Shown here: positions 7,959 to 17,000 of the stretch, one piece after another
How the letters are laid out: each line of letters begins with the position of its first letter
Position numbering within the stretch: position 1 is the first letter of the stretch
DNA from: JAILLW01 sp045640525
GTDB taxonomy: Bacteria > Bacillota > Clostridia > Lachnospirales > Lachnospiraceae
Length of the DNA stretch: 64,000 bases
Direction: 5' to 3'
NCBI GenBank assembly: GCA_045640525.1
Contig: JAZUFE010000056.1
Location: forward strand, 1 to 64,000
Notes under the pieces: model-generated
The model's input: only the letters and a program-made list of their open reading frames with translations
Databases searched by the model: none
Told to the model about the DNA's origin: nothing
Program-made: the position numbers and the translations under genes

Positions 7959-9914
7959 ATGGTTTCAATGTTTTTCTATTATGATTTGTGCGCAATATTA
8001 ATCTGCTTGACATTAATATTCGCGCTTATATCTCGAAAACTTGTTAAAGGCCGCAACAACATGCTATTTTTAGCACTTGTTGTGGTCGTTTTTCTTACGG
8101 CTTTTTCCGATATTTTTGCGACAAGTCTGGATCAGATGCAGTCACTTTCTTCACGTGATGTGGTTTTTAGAAGTGCACTTTATTATTTGTACTTTTTATG
8201 TCAGAATGTTACAGCCCCTTTGTATATTCTTTATGTGTGCTCATATTTGGGACTGTGGCATCGAATTTCAAATAAAGGAGCGCTGGCTAAGACGCTTGCA
8301 TATCCTTTTTGCCTGATAGTGGCGCTTCTTATCTCCAATCCGTTCACCCATATGACATTCTATATTGACGAGGACTATCATTTTAAAGGTGGAGTTCTCA
8401 TATGGGGACTCTATATCATAGGTTTCTATTTCATTCTCTTTGGAATATATTTGGTTCATGTATACGGCAAATTCCTGGACAAGGGCAAGCGCTTTGTACT
8501 GGGATTGTTTTTGCCTGTAAGTGCACTTGTTATAGGAATTAAAATACTGTTCCCCCAAGCCGACGGTGAAGTGTTTGTGACAACATTATTGCTGATGATT
8601 ATGGCGATTACCGTTCAACGGCCGGAGGAAATGGCAGACTTCGTTGTAGGTACCAACAGTTACAGTGCATTTTTGGCAGATGTTAAGAAGTGTTACGAAA
8701 TGAATTCGCCGCAGTGCTTCATGTTTGTTAAATTCACCAACAGCAGTTCACTTAGAAGAAGCCTGGGTATTGAGTACTATTCAATGCTGCTTAGAAACAT
8801 AGCGGATAAGTTGTACCGTATTGAGAAGTCCATGAAGGTTCACGGCGACATCTATTATTTGGATAACGGCAATTATGCAGTTATTACCCCTATTAACGAT
8901 TATGAGAATCTCCTGGATCTTGGAAGAATTACGGCGGCTTATCTTCAGGAGCCTATGAATCTGAATCATCTTGAGGTTATGCTTGATGCCAGAGTATGTA
9001 TAGTCAAAACTCCGGAAGATATTGGCAATGAAGCGGATTTGCATATCTTTGCCAAGTCGTTCCACAATAAACTCCCTGAAGAACGCAGAATGATTTTACT
9101 TTCCAAACTTATGTCTTCGAAAGATTTCAGACTTAAGAATGATATGGATACTATCATTTCCCGCGGTATTAAGAATCGAAATTTTGAGATGTATTACCAG
9201 CCGATTTATTCGATTAAGAAGAAACGATTCGTTTCGGCTGAAGCGCTTATCAGATTAAAGGATCCTCAGTACGGTTTCGTGTCGCCGGCGTTATTTATAC
9301 CTGCGGCTGAGGAAAGCGGTGCAATTCATCAGATTGGTGATTATGTACTCGAGGAAGTGTTCAGATTTATTTCACGAACCAATTTCGAGAAGCTCGGACT
9401 TGAATACATAGAAATTAACCTTTCGGTTGCCCAGTGTATTGAAGCCAATTTGTACGAGAAGATTTCCGGACTGATGAAGAAGTACAATGTTAAGCCCGAA
9501 CAGGTCAATCTTGAAATAACCGAAACATCGGTTGACTACGATCCCGAAACAACAGACCAGAATATCCGCAGGCTTCATGATAGGGGACTTAGTTTTTCGC
9601 TGGATGACTACGGAACCGGATATTCCAATATTACCAGAGTGGTTTCGCTTCCACTTGACATTGTTAAGCTTGATAAGACGCTGGTTGACGAAATGGATAC
9701 ACAGATTATGTCCACGGTTATTTCCAATACCGTGAGCATGCTTAAACGTATGAATAAGAAGATTTTGGTTGAAGGAGTGGAGGAATATCGTCAGTATATG
9801 AGATTTGAAGAACTTGAATGCGATTACATTCAAGGTTACTTCTTCTCGAAACCTCTTCCGGAGAAGGATTACATTAAGTTTATCGAAGAAAAGAATATAA
9901 GCGAAGATGATTAA
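7959..9914 (+). CDS. Membrane c-di-GMP phosphodiesterase: 7-TM sensor, degenerate GGDEF, EAL
   Basis: 651 residues. About seven membrane helices occupy residues 1-230. A GGDEF-fold region follows (~235-395) in which the signature is replaced by DNGNY, so no cyclase activity is expected. The EAL domain (~405-640) keeps the usual catalytic and metal-binding motifs: AEAL (~427), EINLS, LEITET, DDYGTGYSN (~548), KLDK, EGVE and QGYFF. It should hydrolyse c-di-GMP at the inner face of the membrane. The first in-frame ATG upstream would give a Pro-rich extension inside the hairpin, so the ATG at 7959 is used; the ribosome binding site is weak. It overlaps its paralogue by 8 nt. Confidence 0.88.
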   Translation: MVSMFFYYDLCAILICLTLIFALISRKLVKGRNNMLFLALVVVVFLTAFSDIFATSLDQMQSLSSRDVVFRSALYYLYFLCQNVTAPLYILYVCSYLGLWHRISNKGALAKTLAYPFCLIVALLISNPFTHMTFYIDEDYHFKGGVLIWGLYIIGFYFILFGIYLVHVYGKFLDKGKRFVLGLFLPVSALVIGIKILFPQADGEVFVTTLLLMIMAITVQRPEEMADFVVGTNSYSAFLADVKKCYEMNSPQCFMFVKFTNSSSLRRSLGIEYYSMLLRNIADKLYRIEKSMKVHGDIYYLDNGNYAVITPINDYENLLDLGRITAAYLQEPMNLNHLEVMLDARVCIVKTPEDIGNEADLHIFAKSFHNKLPEERRMILLSKLMSSKDFRLKNDMDTIISRGIKNRNFEMYYQPIYSIKKKRFVSAEALIRLKDPQYGFVSPALFIPAAEESGAIHQIGDYVLEEVFRFISRTNFEKLGLEYIEINLSVAQCIEANLYEKISGLMKKYNVKPEQVNLEITETSVDYDPETTDQNIRRLHDRGLSFSLDDYGTGYSNITRVVSLPLDIVKLDKTLVDEMDTQIMSTVISNTVSMLKRMNKKILVEGVEEYRQYMRFEELECDYIQGYFFSKPLPEKDYIKFIEEKNISEDD

Positions 9915-11859
9915 CACATATTTTGACATTTGCGCCCTGACCATTTTGCTGATACTTCTTGTATCGATGATAGTCAGACGACAGGTGTTCGGACGAACCA
10001 ATTACATAATGTTTTGGATAATACTGTTTTCGGTAGCGGCCACGTTCGGAGATTTGGCAGGAGCAATGATAGCGAATTACGCAACATACTCCAAGGCAAT
10101 GTTCGTTTGGGACTACGTATTCAACTATTTGTATTTCCTGGCCCACAACATGATTATGCCGATGTTTGTTATCTACATTTATAGCAGTATCGATATTTGG
10201 CATGTGTACAGTCGCAAGAAATATCTGATAGTGATTTGGTCATTTCTGGCGGGAAGCGATATAGTCTGTCTTGCACTGAATAAAATTGCGCTTGATGTGT
10301 TCAGTATTTCGGATGACCTTAAATATTCCAGAGGACCGTGGATATCTGTATTCTATGCAGTTGCGGCAGCTTTTGGAGTTTGGTGTGTCTGCACTTTGAT
10401 AGCATATCGTAAGATTATCAATTCCGATAAGCGCAGGGTATTGTACTTTAATATGATAGTTCTTTGTGCCGGAATACTGATACAACTGTTTGTGCCGGGA
10501 ATGGCTGTCGAAATGTTTAGCATAGCTATTTCGGTATTGTTCTACTGTGTTGTTGTTAAGCGTGAAGAAAATCAGCTGGACCCGATTACGGGAGCTATTA
10601 AGTATAACGAAGGAATTGAGAGAGTATCCAAGAACTTTATCTCAGAAAAGCCCATAAGTGTTTCTCTTACCAAGATAGTTAATCATAGGAACATACTTAT
10701 GTATATGGGTCAGGAGCACTATAACAGTTTCTTGCATTTACTGACAGATTCTTTCCGCAGAATAGCTAAGGATAATGAGTGGCGTCCGGATATCTATTAT
10801 CTTGAAAACGGATTGTATGCACTTGTCGGAGAAGGACGTGAAATTGAAAAAGCCAAAAAGACGGCGAATGAAATTAATGCATTCTTAAAGAACGAGCTTG
10901 AGATTTCCGATTATAGAGTCATGATGAGTTCGGTTCACTGTGTAGCCCGGTATCCGGAGGATGTAAGTGACTTTGCTACTCTTATGACACTTGGTACGAC
11001 ATTTCACCGAACCATGCGTGGCAAAGAAGAAGTCATAATTTATGCAGATTATCGGGATGATCGTGAATACAGACTTCGAAATGATATAGAAGAGATAATT
11101 GCGCGCGGACTTGCCAACAATTCGTTTGAGATGTACTATCAACCGATTTATTCTACGGTGAAGCGCAGATTTACGTGTGCTGAGGCACTTCTTAGACTTA
11201 AGGACGAAGAATACGGTTTCGTTTCGCCCGGGGTATTTCTTCCGGTAGCCGAACTTAACGGTTCGATTCATGATATCGGAGATTTCGTTACCAGAGATGT
11301 AATCAAATTCCTTAAAGAGAATTCGATTAAAGATTTGGGACTTGACTATATTGAAATGAATCTTTCGGCTTCACAGTGTATCGAGGTTGATTTGGTGGAC
11401 AAGATTTTAAGTCTGCTTGAAGAAAACAAGGTTCCGACCGATCAGTTGCGACTTGAAATTACGGAAACAGCTGCCGATATCAACCCTGAAATTGTTGATG
11501 TCAATGTAAGAAGACTTCATGAATACGGAATACATTTTTCTTTGGACGATTATGGTACAGGATATTCCAATATTAAAAGAGTTACTGCATTGCCTATCGA
11601 CCAGGTCAAATTGGATAAGAATTTCGTTGATATGATAGATGACCCGATGATGTGGGTAGTGATTCAGGATACCATCAAAATGCTTAAAGAGATGGGTAAG
11701 GAAATAATAGTTGAAGGCGTGGAAAAGGAATATGTGGCCAAGAAGTTCATGGATCTTAGAGCGGATTTGCTGCAAGGATGTGAATTGATACAAGGATTCT
11801 ATTTCTGTAAACCTTTGCCCAAGGACGAATTTGTTAAGTTTATGAAAGATCATAAATAA
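9907..11859 (+). CDS. Second membrane c-di-GMP phosphodiesterase, paralogue of the preceding gene
   Basis: 650 residues with the same architecture as its upstream neighbour: about seven N-terminal helices, a degenerate GGDEF region (ENGLY in place of GGDEF) and an EAL domain (~405-640). AEAL, EMNLS, LEITET, DDYGTGYSN (~546), KLDK, EGVE and QGFYF are all present, so the phosphodiesterase should be active. A short insertion (LQGCEL) precedes the QGFYF motif. The start overlaps the upstream stop by 8 nt, giving coupled expression. Divergence in the membrane part suggests a different signal or a heterodimeric sensor. Confidence 0.88.
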   Translation: MINTYFDICALTILLILLVSMIVRRQVFGRTNYIMFWIILFSVAATFGDLAGAMIANYATYSKAMFVWDYVFNYLYFLAHNMIMPMFVIYIYSSIDIWHVYSRKKYLIVIWSFLAGSDIVCLALNKIALDVFSISDDLKYSRGPWISVFYAVAAAFGVWCVCTLIAYRKIINSDKRRVLYFNMIVLCAGILIQLFVPGMAVEMFSIAISVLFYCVVVKREENQLDPITGAIKYNEGIERVSKNFISEKPISVSLTKIVNHRNILMYMGQEHYNSFLHLLTDSFRRIAKDNEWRPDIYYLENGLYALVGEGREIEKAKKTANEINAFLKNELEISDYRVMMSSVHCVARYPEDVSDFATLMTLGTTFHRTMRGKEEVIIYADYRDDREYRLRNDIEEIIARGLANNSFEMYYQPIYSTVKRRFTCAEALLRLKDEEYGFVSPGVFLPVAELNGSIHDIGDFVTRDVIKFLKENSIKDLGLDYIEMNLSASQCIEVDLVDKILSLLEENKVPTDQLRLEITETAADINPEIVDVNVRRLHEYGIHFSLDDYGTGYSNIKRVTALPIDQVKLDKNFVDMIDDPMMWVVIQDTIKMLKEMGKEIIVEGVEKEYVAKKFMDLRADLLQGCELIQGFYFCKPLPKDEFVKFMKDHK

Positions 11860-11879
11860 TATATTGCAGGGGGAAGAAC

Positions 11880-12701
11880 ATGAAAAGATTTGCGGGTCTT
11901 TTGGGAGCGATGGCTTTGAGCTTCCTGGGATTTATATGCGTTTTATCAATGAATGCGTACGCAGATGAAACAACCGAGAGTAATCAGACTGTTTCACCGC
12001 AAGGGTGGTATGCACAAGCACTTAACGAATCGGAGAAACTGACACCGGAACAGTATTTGGAACTGATGTATCAGGATCCTACTTTCAATTTGAAAGCTTA
12101 TATGTATTACAATGAGGATCTGATGAGTCAGTATACATACAATTCATGGAAATACTATAAACATTATCTTGAAAAGGGGATTGCCCAGAATCGTGTTCAC
12201 TGGTTCCCGCCTGAAGATGCCTATAATACGGTGACTTTGGGAAGATATTCCACAGAATATAATGCTAAAATTCCTCGTGCCAAGAACGTGGAACTTGCTG
12301 CCAGCCTTATGGACGGAACAATTATTCCGCCCGGGGGAACTTTTTCATACAATGAAGCGGTAGGAAAGCGTACAGCTGCAAGAGGATTCGTATCTGCACA
12401 TATTTACGTCGGTAAGGAAATAGTTAACGGAATCGGCGGTGGTATTTGCCAGGTTTCATCTACCACATATGTAGCAATGATGATAGCCGGAATTCCACCT
12501 CTTGAAAGACATGTCCATTCTTTGCCGGTGACATATCTAAAGCCTAATCTTGATGCTACGGTCAACTGGGGATTGCTGGATTTGAAATTCGTTAATCCTT
12601 TCAGTTTTCCTATAGTGATTAATGCTCATGCCGCAGACGGAATCTGTACGGTAAGCATTAATACAACATCACTCAGTGATGCAAATATTTTACCCCAGTA
12701 A
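11880..12701 (+). CDS. Secreted VanW-family protein
   Basis: A signal peptide (residues 1-28, ending SMNAYA) precedes ~85 residues of no known domain and a VanW domain (~115-250). The core shows DGTIIPPGGTFSYNEAVGKR, GIGGGICQVSSTTY, ERHVHS and VNWGLLDLKFVNP. VanW proteins are extracytoplasmic and often accompany wall-glycan genes; their enzymatic role is not settled. The start has a strong AGGGGGAAG site. It sits 20 nt after the second EAL gene and 9 nt before the DUF5722 gene, in the same operon. Confidence 0.85.
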   Translation: MKRFAGLLGAMALSFLGFICVLSMNAYADETTESNQTVSPQGWYAQALNESEKLTPEQYLELMYQDPTFNLKAYMYYNEDLMSQYTYNSWKYYKHYLEKGIAQNRVHWFPPEDAYNTVTLGRYSTEYNAKIPRAKNVELAASLMDGTIIPPGGTFSYNEAVGKRTAARGFVSAHIYVGKEIVNGIGGGICQVSSTTYVAMMIAGIPPLERHVHSLPVTYLKPNLDATVNWGLLDLKFVNPFSFPIVINAHAADGICTVSINTTSLSDANILPQ

Positions 12702-12710
12702 AGGAGAAAC

Positions 12711-14135
12711 ATGAAAAAAACACTCAAGAAACTAACAATTACGGTTGCTTCCGTGGTGCTTTTTGTTGCAATGACTATTACTGCCAATGCAGCCGGATTT
12801 ACCAATTACGCAGTCGCTGCAAGATGTGTACTGACATCTGCGGGAACAGTATCTTATTCGGCAACGTTGACACAGGTTCCGAGTTCTGATGACGGAATTA
12901 TGTATTTGTGTGCTCTTCAGCCGTATGAGTATTCGGTAACGGCTACGGATTATGTAGTTGCACAGGCTCCTGCATCAGTCAACCCTGTATTTTCGTTTGC
13001 TTTAAACAGCCCTGCCGGTGTAAGCCAGATATGTAACAAGTTCGCACTTTGCATCAAATCCGGCGGTTCATACAAGATGATTGCCAATGCCCAGTACATA
13101 ACCAATCCCGAGGTGGCAGCAACTCACACAAGAGCACCCCAGAATGTAGGATTTGTAGAACCGTATGAAAAAATGGTTCTTTACAGAATCGGTGAAGTAA
13201 ACGAGGCAATGGTTAATCAGGGCAATTATTCAACAGCGGTAATTGTTAACTGTGCCAATCCTACTTTGATTAATCCTTCGTGCAGGAAGGGTGACCCTCA
13301 TCCGATGGGAACCAAGAAGTATTATGCTTTCAATGCGGCGACCCTAGATGGTGTTAATGCATTAAGAACTTCAATGTACAGCCTTGCTGCCAATACAAGA
13401 GTTGACGAGTTTATCTTCGGAAACGAAGTAAATACAAGAACGTGGAATTATATGGCCTTTACGGGATGGGATAATTTCGTTAAGGAATATGCACAGGCAT
13501 TCCGAGTGGCGTACAATGCAATCAAGAGCGCCAATGCCAATGCTAAAGTATATATTTCACTGGATCAGATGTGGGACAGAAACAGAGCCGGTGATTATAC
13601 ATTTATGGACAGTGCCGACTTTATGTTGAAATTCAACGAACTTATTTGCGCCGAAGGTAATATTGACTGGAATCTGGCATTCCATCCGTACCTTACACCT
13701 TTGACATACGCTAAGTTCTGGGATATGTCAGGCTGTCCGAACGGTTCATACTACGTAAATCAGATTCAGACGAACAAGATGGTTTCATTCCAGAATCTTC
13801 CGGTTATGACAAGTATGATGACAGTCCCCGGTCTTCTTAATACCAAGGGTCAGGTTAGAGAAGTTATTCTTCCCGAAATCGGTATTACATCAGCACAGGG
13901 TGTAGAAGTTCAGGCAGCAGCAATGATGGCTTGCTATCAGGCGTGCCGCAATAATCCGTTGGTTAAGAGAATTTATTTCCACAGAATGAATGAAGGCGGA
14001 CAATTGAATTTCGGAACATCCGGTATTTCGGAGCAGGTATACCAGTCACTGGTTCATAACAATCCGGGACAGTATAATCAATGGGCTTTGAACTATATCG
14101 GTGCTACCGATTGGAGACAGCTCGTAATGTATTAA
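12711..14135 (+). CDS. Secreted DUF5722 protein, possible GH-A-clan glycoside hydrolase
   Basis: A signal peptide (cleavage near TANAAG, residue ~28) is followed by a ~130-residue beta-rich region and a large domain with TIM-barrel character. GNEVN places a Glu at residue 239 and LPEIGIT another at 389, 150 residues apart. This is the spacing and context of acid/base and nucleophile in clan GH-A enzymes. WNLAFHPYL and RIYFHRMNEG are further barrel-strand ends. A DUF5722 assignment fits from memory of the family; the glycosidase role is inference. Excellent AAAGGAG site. It is the last gene before a terminator. Confidence 0.65.
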   Translation: MKKTLKKLTITVASVVLFVAMTITANAAGFTNYAVAARCVLTSAGTVSYSATLTQVPSSDDGIMYLCALQPYEYSVTATDYVVAQAPASVNPVFSFALNSPAGVSQICNKFALCIKSGGSYKMIANAQYITNPEVAATHTRAPQNVGFVEPYEKMVLYRIGEVNEAMVNQGNYSTAVIVNCANPTLINPSCRKGDPHPMGTKKYYAFNAATLDGVNALRTSMYSLAANTRVDEFIFGNEVNTRTWNYMAFTGWDNFVKEYAQAFRVAYNAIKSANANAKVYISLDQMWDRNRAGDYTFMDSADFMLKFNELICAEGNIDWNLAFHPYLTPLTYAKFWDMSGCPNGSYYVNQIQTNKMVSFQNLPVMTSMMTVPGLLNTKGQVREVILPEIGITSAQGVEVQAAAMMACYQACRNNPLVKRIYFHRMNEGGQLNFGTSGISEQVYQSLVHNNPGQYNQWALNYIGATDWRQLVMY

Positions 14136-14161
14136 CAGAATTAAACAGTGCAAATTTGAAT

Positions 14162-14189
14162 CCCCCTGTCGTAAGACAGGGGGATTTTG
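14162..14189 (+). terminator. Rho-independent terminator after the DUF5722 gene
   Basis: CCCCCTGTC (14162-14170) and GACAGGGGG (14175-14183) form a perfect 9-bp stem with a GTAA loop, followed by a short ATTTTGT tract. It separates the EAL/VanW operon from the glycan-decoration genes. Confidence 0.85.
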
Positions 14190-14242
14190 TGATAATATGT
14201 ATATATGCGCTCGCTGACGCAAATTTTGATGGCAGGTGAAAC

Positions 14243-15484
14243 ATGAAAAGAACCAAATTGGCCTTAACCTCATCCGCAATAATAATATCCGGAATTTTGG
14301 TTAGACTGATCTATATTCTGAATACTTCCGTTTTCGAAAGGACACATGATGTCGGAACTTATACGGACCTTTCGGATTCTTTGATTAATCCGGGACATTT
14401 GGGATACATTGAATATATTGCCAAGTTTGGACATCTTCCGGATTTTGACCCATTTAAGTTGTTTAGTTACTATCATCCGCCGCTCCATCATATACTCAGT
14501 GCAATTGTTGTTAAAATCAGTTCGCTGTTTACCGATTCGGTTGATACGTGCTTTGAGAACGTGCAGTATTTGGTGCTGGCTTTTTCGGCAGCGACACTTA
14601 TAATCGCATATTTTTTTCTAAAAGAACTTGCGACCAAAGATTGGCAGGTCATTGCAGGACTCTTGCTTTTTACGTTTCACCCGTCGTTGATATATATGTC
14701 TGCCTATGTCAATAACGACATGCTTACGATTATGTTTGAAGCGTTGGGATTGTATTTTACCGTCAAATGGATTAAGACGTACAGGTTCAAATATCTTATC
14801 TTGATGGCGTTTGCTTTGGGATTTGGTATGTGTACCAAAATCAGTGCGGTGGTAATTGCGATACCGATGGGTGTGCTGATGCTGATGCATTTGATTGATG
14901 AGGCTAAAGAAAAAAGAGCATGGAGATGCATCAGAGAATATGCTTGTTTTGCACTTATATCGATAGGTTTGGGACTTTCCTGGACCGTCAGAAATATAAT
15001 AAGATTTTCAACCAAACCGGGAATAGCCTCAGCTACTCCGGATGATATTAAATATATGGGGGATTATTCGATTTGGCAAAGGCTAACGATACCGGGCAAT
15101 TGGGGATTCGACTATCCGTTCCACAATGAATACGGTTCGGTATCGGATAACGCCTGGCTCATTTTGTTCAAAACATCGATATTCGGAGAAATTCGTCCGG
15201 ATATTTCACCCGAGAGCGTAATTTGGTTTCAAGCAGCACTTATAGCTGCGATAATTGCCGGATTGGGATTGACGGCATTGACAATATGGGTGATTATTCG
15301 CGAAATTCGAAGAGGTGATCGAACAATCGGAATTTTTATGCTTTCGGGATACCTTGCGATAATGCTGTCATACATTGCATTCGTAATTAAGTACCCGTAT
15401 ACATGCAGCTGCGATTTTCGATATATCGCCATAGTACTGCTGTTTGGCGGCGCGGCTATCGGAAGAATACGAAAATATGAATAA
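14243..15484 (+). CDS. GT39/PMT-like membrane glycosyltransferase (first of three)
   Basis: 413 residues with about 10-11 membrane helices. The first extracellular loop holds HDVGTYTDLSD and, further on, YYHPPLHHIL, the pattern of GT-C enzymes that use polyprenyl-phosphate sugars outside the membrane. The acceptor is unknown. AGGTGA precedes the ATG. It is the first gene after the terminator at 14162 and overlaps the next transferase by 8 nt, so it likely heads the decoration operon. Confidence 0.75.
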   Translation: MKRTKLALTSSAIIISGILVRLIYILNTSVFERTHDVGTYTDLSDSLINPGHLGYIEYIAKFGHLPDFDPFKLFSYYHPPLHHILSAIVVKISSLFTDSVDTCFENVQYLVLAFSAATLIIAYFFLKELATKDWQVIAGLLLFTFHPSLIYMSAYVNNDMLTIMFEALGLYFTVKWIKTYRFKYLILMAFALGFGMCTKISAVVIAIPMGVLMLMHLIDEAKEKRAWRCIREYACFALISIGLGLSWTVRNIIRFSTKPGIASATPDDIKYMGDYSIWQRLTIPGNWGFDYPFHNEYGSVSDNAWLILFKTSIFGEIRPDISPESVIWFQAALIAAIIAGLGLTALTIWVIIREIRRGDRTIGIFMLSGYLAIMLSYIAFVIKYPYTCSCDFRYIAIVLLFGGAAIGRIRKYE

Positions 15485-17000
15485 GAAAATCAAAATTTTG
15501 AAGAACAACGGAATATTGGGAACGGCACTTTATTTAATGTCGTTTTTGGCTATTGTTGTCATTGTCAAAATGACATTCGGTGATGATATCTGGTATGACG
15601 AAGTGTTTTCTGTGGAATTCATATCCAAGTCGTACAAAGACATAGTTACGCTGACGGCAATGGATGTTCATCCGCCGTTATACTATTTCTACCTGAAGAC
15701 AGTGGTGGGAGCAGGGGGATTTATCTTTCCGACAGTTTCTGTAATAGTATTTGCCAAATTGGCATCTGTAATACCGTGGATTGTTATTGCAATTCTGGCA
15801 CTTACCACAGTCCGAAAAAAATATGGCATGACAGTATCGGGAATGTTTCTTGCCCTGACTACGATTATGCCTCAACTTGCAACGTACTATGTGGAAATCA
15901 GAATGTATTCCTTTGCCATGATGCTGATATTCATAGCATTTTTGGCATATGTAGAAATAGTAGAGAATTGTGACAATTCTTCGGCATGGATAGTGTTCGC
16001 AATATTCGGAGTGCTGACTGCCTATACACAATACTATGCATGCATTGGTATAATAGGTTTGTATATTTTGCTTTTCGTATATCTTCTGATTAATCGAAAG
16101 GCAGGTAATGTCAGATTTTGGTTTAGTGTAGGATTTTCGGTAATTTGTTATATTCCCTGGATTCCGAAACTGATAGAGCAGATATCGGCGGTCTCGACGG
16201 AATACTGGATACAACCGCTTACGCTAAAAAGCATATTCGGATGTGCAAAATTTATATATTTGCCTTCTGCATGGGGCGGATTCGTGAACTATTTTGTTAC
16301 GGGCCTTATGCTCGCTTCAACGCTGACAATTATTGTTATATTTGTTATAAGTAAGCCGGGCACCAAAAGGTTATTGATAGCTTTCGGCGGTTTTGCACCT
16401 ATTGTTGCAATTATTTTGTCGGGATACATATTTACGATTCTGGGAACTCCTATTTTCGTATACAGATACATGATCCCGGCTCTCGGAACATTTTATTTTT
16501 CGATAGCCATGATGTGGGGCCGAGGTGCCAAAAGCAAAAAGTGGTCGGCTTTGTTGGTAATTCCGTTTGCGCTTGGAGGCTATTTGGCAATGCAGGGATT
16601 TGTCGGTGAAGAAAGTAATAAGATTACGAATAATCCGGTTACATTTGACGCAATTGCGAATATTCCGAATGAAAGTGTGATAATTACCAATTTTGATCAT
16701 GTTACAACATTGATGGATTACTATAAGACCGACAGTGACATATATATTTATGATTCGGAAGTTGCCAATCTTGTGGAAAAGATGTTTGAAAGGGAAAACC
16801 CGTCTGTGGGTGATGACGAAGTTTCGAAACTTGTTCGGGGCAATAAACCGGTATACTTTCTCGGAAGCTTCAATTCAAGAGATGACATTCTGAATTCATG
16901 GAAAAAGATGGGCATTGAAGGAAGAGAAGAAGCTTCGGTTTTATTGGAAAGATATTGGTTTAATATATATCGTTTGACAGGTGAAAATGAAGAAAATTAG
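15477..17000 (+). CDS. GT39/ArnT-like membrane glycosyltransferase (second)
   Basis: 507 residues. N-terminal helix, then DIWYDEVFSVEF with the catalytic-type Asp-Glu pair, and MDVHPPLYYFYLK, the classic GT39 loop. About ten further helices and a ~120-residue soluble C-terminal domain follow. It is expected to transfer a sugar from undecaprenyl phosphate to an outer-face acceptor. The start at 15477 (MNKKIK) overlaps the preceding stop by 8 nt; the upstream in-frame extension lies wholly inside the previous gene and is rejected. Confidence 0.82.
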   Translation: MNKKIKILKNNGILGTALYLMSFLAIVVIVKMTFGDDIWYDEVFSVEFISKSYKDIVTLTAMDVHPPLYYFYLKTVVGAGGFIFPTVSVIVFAKLASVIPWIVIAILALTTVRKKYGMTVSGMFLALTTIMPQLATYYVEIRMYSFAMMLIFIAFLAYVEIVENCDNSSAWIVFAIFGVLTAYTQYYACIGIIGLYILLFVYLLINRKAGNVRFWFSVGFSVICYIPWIPKLIEQISAVSTEYWIQPLTLKSIFGCAKFIYLPSAWGGFVNYFVTGLMLASTLTIIVIFVISKPGTKRLLIAFGGFAPIVAIILSGYIFTILGTPIFVYRYMIPALGTFYFSIAMMWGRGAKSKKWSALLVIPFALGGYLAMQGFVGEESNKITNNPVTFDAIANIPNESVIITNFDHVTTLMDYYKTDSDIYIYDSEVANLVEKMFERENPSVGDDEVSKLVRGNKPVYFLGSFNSRDDILNSWKKMGIEGREEASVLLERYWFNIYRLTGENEEN

